From Litchfieldella anticariensis FP35 = DSM 16096 (GTDB lineage Bacteria > Pseudomonadota > Gammaproteobacteria > Pseudomonadales > Halomonadaceae): a stretch of 64,000 nt of DNA. The notes under the pieces were generated by a model. The model did not search any database. It was not told the DNA's origin and saw only the letters and a list, made by a program, of their open reading frames with translations. A program made the position numbers and the translations under genes. Below, piece after piece: positions 61,109 to 64,000 of the stretch. Each line of letters begins with the position of its first letter. The first letter of the stretch is position 1. Location: the NCBI RefSeq assembly GCF_000409775.1, contig NZ_KE332394.1, positions 62,001-126,000 of the forward strand, read 5' to 3'.

Positions 61109-61372
61109 GTCGATCATTGAGGATGAGAAAGAAAGAGCATTATCTTCGTATCAGGAATGGAGTGTATCGTTCCTGAAGTGCCAGGGCCTGATTCGGGTCC
61201 TGGCGTTTTTGGCTAACGTTCCCTTGGTCGCTCGGTGGCTTCATCTTTCAGCACCTTAACGGTCAAGGCACAAATATCTTCCTCCGCCGCTTAGCGTTTC
61301 CCGTCGACGTATCCACTTCTCGCGCGCACCTTGAGACGCAGTTCGGAGTGTTCTCATGCGCGAGGATGACCC
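61109..61372. other. Gap between terminator-bearing tail and pilL
   Basis: 264 bases with a terminator at its start (61180-61210) and then about 160 bases that must hold a promoter for the pilL operon. No gene and no definite promoter boxes were identified. Confidence 0.35.
61180..61210 (+). terminator. Rho-independent terminator
   Basis: GCCAGG pairs with CCTGGC around an inner GCC/GGG-like stem, followed by GTTTTT. It closes the transcription unit of the small secreted protein. Confidence 0.78.
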
Positions 61373-61981
61373 ATGTTTCCCACGCTCAAGGCAATCCTGC
61401 TGGCGAGTAGCTTGTTGGTCCCCATGCTCCTGGTGGGATGCGCGCAACAGCCAACATCGCCTCCTTCGGCAACCGAGATGCCAGCCTCGTCATCTCCGGA
61501 GGCGAAAGCGCTTGTCATTCCGTCCCGGGGGCCATCTCGGCGAATGATGAGTGAGGCAAGATTCATTCATCAGGCAGGTATGACCAGCACCCAACACGAT
61601 GTGGCTAAGGATTTCCCTACCGTCGAGGTATGGAGAAGCAGTCGCTACCAGTTGGTGACGACCAGTGCGACGCTCGCCCAGCGTGATCTGCTTGAGCAGT
61701 TAGTCCAGCTGCGGTTCCCCGGCACTATCCCTGCCACCGTCGAAGATGCGCTGCGCCAGACCTTGCGCGATACCGGTTTCACTCTCTGTCCACCTCAGGG
61801 AGTGCCCCAGTCGCTGTTATATGGAAATCCGCTGCCGGCCGTCCATCGCCGCTTGGGGCCCATGCCGTTGCGTGAGGCGCTGACGGTCCTGGCGGGATCG
61901 ACGTGGGAGATGCAGGTGGATCCCATTGCGCGGCTGGTCTGCTACCGGCTGCGTGACCAGCCGCTGGCAATGAGGAGGTGA
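61373..61981 (+). CDS. pilL: PilL-type element pilus lipoprotein (PFGI-1 class)
   Basis: 202 aa. Lipoprotein signal with LLVGC (Cys about 23), a Pro/Ser-rich spacer, then the conserved domain (about 90-195): YQLVTTSATLAQRDLLEQLV, FPGTIPATVEDALRQTLRDT, LPAVHRRLGPMPLREALTVL. This fits PilL of the element-borne type IV pilus used in mating. It appears as the short PilL2 form. GAGGATGACCC precedes the ATG; it overlaps the frame of the next gene by 4 bases when the GTG at 61978 is counted. Confidence 0.78.
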   Translation: MFPTLKAILLASSLLVPMLLVGCAQQPTSPPSATEMPASSSPEAKALVIPSRGPSRRMMSEARFIHQAGMTSTQHDVAKDFPTVEVWRSSRYQLVTTSATLAQRDLLEQLVQLRFPGTIPATVEDALRQTLRDTGFTLCPPQGVPQSLLYGNPLPAVHRRLGPMPLREALTVLAGSTWEMQVDPIARLVCYRLRDQPLAMRR

Positions 61982-61983
61982 CG

Positions 61984-62709
61984 ATGTCGAAACGTTGCTT
62001 GCTGTGGCTATTGATCGGAGTGTCGGGAGCTGTCTTGCCCGCCGTGGCCCAGGAAACCACCTCTCACGAGGCACGCGATGTGGAGCGGGAGACGGTCCGC
62101 CACCAGGCGACTGATCGTCAGGCGCTTCGTCGGGAACAGGCCGAGGCCTGGGGGCTGACGGAAAAGGAGTGGACACGCTACGAGACCCTGATGCAGCAAC
62201 AGCGAGGAATCTGGTCGCCCAACCTGGATCCCATCATGACCCTGGGGGTGGAAGCACGCACCGAAGAAGAGCGTCAGCGTTATGCCGAACTGCTGGTCGA
62301 GGTCGAGCGCGATCGGGTTGAACGGGAACTGGCCTTCCAGCGTGCCTACGACGAGGCGTGGGAACGTCTCTATCCCGATGCCATGCCGGTCGAAAGCTTT
62401 ACCTCGCGTTCGTCGTCTTCCCCGTTCGATGGTCGGGCCTCAAGCGAACAACCCTCACGGCTTGGCGTGGTCGTGGCGATCGATGGCTGTTCGGCATGTG
62501 ATGCCACCGTGCAGCGTCTGGTTCGTCAGGGAGTCTTGATGGATATCTTTGTCATCGACAGCGGTGGCGATGACATGGCGATCCGTCGGTGGGCGTCCCG
62601 CCTGGACGTCCCGCCGGAGTGGGTTCGCCGGGGGCTGATCACCCTCAATCACGGTGACGAGCTGTCGGTGGGTATCGACCAACTGCCCCAGGTACTACCG
62701 AGGGGGTGA
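61984..62709 (+). CDS. TIGR03759-family element protein
   Basis: 241 aa with a signal peptide (MSKRCLLWLLIGVSGAVLPA, cut near AVAQE). The conserved block AWGLTEKEWTRYETLMQQQR, GIWSPNLDPIMTLGVEARTE and ELAFQRAYDEAWERLYPD identifies TIGR03759. The C-terminal part (about 155-241) holds a CSAC redox-like motif (IDGCSACDATVQRLV) in a thioredoxin-like setting. ATG 61984 with GGAGG upstream is preferred to GTG 61978. Periplasmic. Confidence 0.85.
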   Translation: MSKRCLLWLLIGVSGAVLPAVAQETTSHEARDVERETVRHQATDRQALRREQAEAWGLTEKEWTRYETLMQQQRGIWSPNLDPIMTLGVEARTEEERQRYAELLVEVERDRVERELAFQRAYDEAWERLYPDAMPVESFTSRSSSSPFDGRASSEQPSRLGVVVAIDGCSACDATVQRLVRQGVLMDIFVIDSGGDDMAIRRWASRLDVPPEWVRRGLITLNHGDELSVGIDQLPQVLPRG

Positions 62710-62712
62710 CCG

Positions 62713-63438
62713 ATGGTCATGAACGGACAGGCTCGTCGGTGGTGGGGAATGGGCGCCATGTTACTGCTGATGGCGATGGCCGCTCGTGCCCAGGACGTGC
62801 CGCCGGCCTACGTGGTGGCGGCAGAATTTCATGGCGTACCGCCCGACGTGCTGTATGCCGTGGCCAGTGCTGAATCCGTGATCAGCCTGAAGGCGGGGCG
62901 TCGTCCCTGGCCCTGGACATTGAATGTGCGGGGCAAAGGCTATCGTTTCGCCAATCGTCGTGCCGCCTGTGATGCATTGCGACTGGCGCTCGACGAGACC
63001 CCGTTGGTCGATGTAGGCATTGCCCAACTGAATGTACGTTGGCAACCGCAGCTATTTGATCAGGGCCAGCGCTTCGCCGATCCCTGCGCGGCGTTGGATC
63101 CCTACGCCAATCTGGAGGAAGCTGCGCGACTGCTGCGTGGCCACTTTTCGGACACCGGGGACTGGCTCATGGCCGCCGGCCGTTATCACCGGCCCGCCGG
63201 AGGGTCGCCGGCGGCTCGCTATCGCCGGGTGGTCGCGGAGGAACTCGCTCGCCTGAGGCCACAGGGACCATCACTGGCCCAACGGCATGGGGACGTGAGC
63301 CGTGTTACTGAATCCTCTCCCTCCGACCCCGACACCTTCCTGACCTGGAGGACGCCCGACGAGCCTGTCTGGTCCTGGATATCACCCGAACCGGTGCGCT
63401 GGGACAAGGTCGTGGCCAGCCAGGGCATCCTGCACTGA
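62713..63438 (+). CDS. Lytic transglycosylase (element-encoded)
   Basis: 241 aa with a signal peptide (GMGAMLLLMAMAARA). The SLT domain (about 30-160) has the catalytic Glu in VPPDVLYAVASAESVIS, VDVGIAQLNVRWQPQLF in place of the usual GxxQL motif, and an AAGRYHRPAG segment. Locally opens peptidoglycan for the conjugation channel or pilus. It follows the TIGR03759 gene by 3 bases. Confidence 0.86.
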   Translation: MVMNGQARRWWGMGAMLLLMAMAARAQDVPPAYVVAAEFHGVPPDVLYAVASAESVISLKAGRRPWPWTLNVRGKGYRFANRRAACDALRLALDETPLVDVGIAQLNVRWQPQLFDQGQRFADPCAALDPYANLEEAARLLRGHFSDTGDWLMAAGRYHRPAGGSPAARYRRVVAEELARLRPQGPSLAQRHGDVSRVTESSPSDPDTFLTWRTPDEPVWSWISPEPVRWDKVVASQGILH

Positions 63439-63456
63439 ATCCTGAGGAGACGGACC

Positions 63457-64000
63457 ATGCCGAGGAAAGTACAGAGACTTGTCATCCTGTTCATGGGCTT
63501 CCTGTCGCTGGTTGGCCAGTCCCATGCACAGCCATCGGGTATGCCTGAGTTGATCGTGGTAGCCGATTACGGTGGTGAACCGGCCCGCCCCTATTACGTG
63601 GCGATTGGAGCGGCAGGAATACCCGAGGCCGAGGGCTTCGAGGTGACCGATACGTCGACTCGGCCTGCCAGCAAACCCTTCAGCGAACAGGACATGCTGC
63701 CGGTCAGGAGCGAGTTGCTGTCGCCCGGACAGGTCACGCCTCGCCGACTTACGCTGCCGAGGCGCATGACGCCGTTCTTCCTGATCGGATCCGACGAGGT
63801 GTCTCACCAGTGGCTGGCACAACGACGCAATCGCCTGCATGAGATGAATGCCGTGGGGCTGGTCGTCAATGTCGAGGATAACGCGGTGCTGACACGGCTA
63901 AGAGAGGTTGGTCAGGGATTGGAACTTCGTCCCGTCTCAGGCGATGACATCGCCGGCCGGTTGGGGATTGCGCATTACCCGGTGCTCGTCACGCCGGATG
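63457..64000 (+). CDS. TIGR03765 (PFL_4695)-family element protein, cut by window end
   Basis: 181 complete codons are visible, with no stop before the window ends. A signal peptide (VQRLVILFMGFLSLVGQSHA) is followed by PELIVVADYGGEPARPYYVA, LPVRSELLSPGQVTPRRL and IGSDEVSHQWLAQRRNRLHE, then GIAHYPVLVTPD. These fit TIGR03765, an exported element protein located after the transglycosylase. GAGGAGAC lies upstream of the ATG. Translated here by hand from the sequence. Confidence 0.84.
   Translation, partial: MPRKVQRLVILFMGFLSLVGQSHAQPSGMPELIVVADYGGEPARPYYVAIGAAGIPEAEGFEVTDTSTRPASKPFSEQDMLPVRSELLSPGQVTPRRLTLPRRMTPFFLIGSDEVSHQWLAQRRNRLHEMNAVGLVVNVEDNAVLTRLREVGQGLELRPVSGDDIAGRLGIAHYPVLVTPD

Larger units (their letters stand above)
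43032..64000. mobile_element. Integrative conjugative element, PFGI-1/SPI-7/PAPI-1 class (left part)
   Basis: An ordered set of element-specific families runs on the plus strand to the window end: ParA, DnaB, ParB-like, DUF2857, STY4528, TIGR03761, DUF3158, SSB, TopB, DUF3577/STY4534, PilL, TIGR03759, SLT lytic transglycosylase, TIGR03765. The element abuts a tRNA gene. The integrase, relaxase, coupling protein and most type IV secretion genes are not in the window, so intactness cannot be judged. Confidence 0.92.

Overview
The window looks like chromosomal DNA of a halophilic gammaproteobacterium, most likely Halomonas or a close relative. This is inferred from gene content and moderately high G+C: a betI-betB-betA choline-to-glycine-betaine operon, a Pseudomonas-like PA0069-type radical SAM gene under a LexA box, a late-step cobalamin cluster and Pseudomonas-like REP sequences. 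No rRNA or taxonomic marker is present, so genus is not proven.

Layout. (1) 1-6.2 kb, minus strand: a first corrinoid adenosyltransferase (cobO), a MEDS-GGDEF-EAL protein with degenerate catalytic motifs, and a probable SOS operon (radical SAM, winged-helix protein, lipoprotein hydrolase). (2) 6.4-18.9 kb, plus strand: cobalamin assembly and uptake. cobT, cbiB, cobD, cobU, cobS, cobC and a short CobU-like gene overlap or nearly overlap. A cobalamin riboswitch then precedes btuB, btuF, btuC, btuD, a second cobO and cobQ. Together they import corrinoid, adenosylate and amidate it, add aminopropanol and attach the lower ligand. No corrin-ring genes are in the window. (3) 18.9-34.1 kb: single genes and small units: ugpQ, chrA, two divergent bactofilins, a kduD-type SDR, a LysE exporter, a 988-residue acidic LysM protein, quinone oxidoreductase, an RpiR regulator divergent from an aminotransferase/CMD unit, and an SLC13 permease. 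(4) 34.1-34.6 kb: a tandem array of a 108-bp hairpin-rich REP-like unit. (5) 34.6-42.4 kb: fadE, then betI-betB-betA, with a BetI-type operator and a divergent choline-binding protein. (6) 42.5-43.0 kb: tRNA-Met and three tRNA-Asn genes.

(7) 43.0-64.0 kb: the left part of an integrative conjugative element of the PFGI-1/SPI-7/PAPI-1 class, abutting the third tRNA-Asn, which is the likely attachment site. Gene order is parA, dnaB, small unknown genes, a HicA-like gene, parB-like, DUF2857, an STY4528-type replication gene, TIGR03761, DUF3158, ssb, topB, DUF3577/STY4534, pilL, TIGR03759, a lytic transglycosylase and a truncated TIGR03765 gene. Integrase, relaxase and most of the conjugation machinery would lie beyond 64 kb.

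The most interesting unexplained signals are in this element. One is an iteron-like cluster with nested palindromes inside the STY4528-type gene (about 50826-51035). Another is a 27-bp perfect palindrome with 38-bp direct repeats (52352-52437). The third is an 870-bp non-coding region packed with at least twelve hairpins (57.9-58.6 kb), followed by related leader hairpins before or after each of the next two genes.
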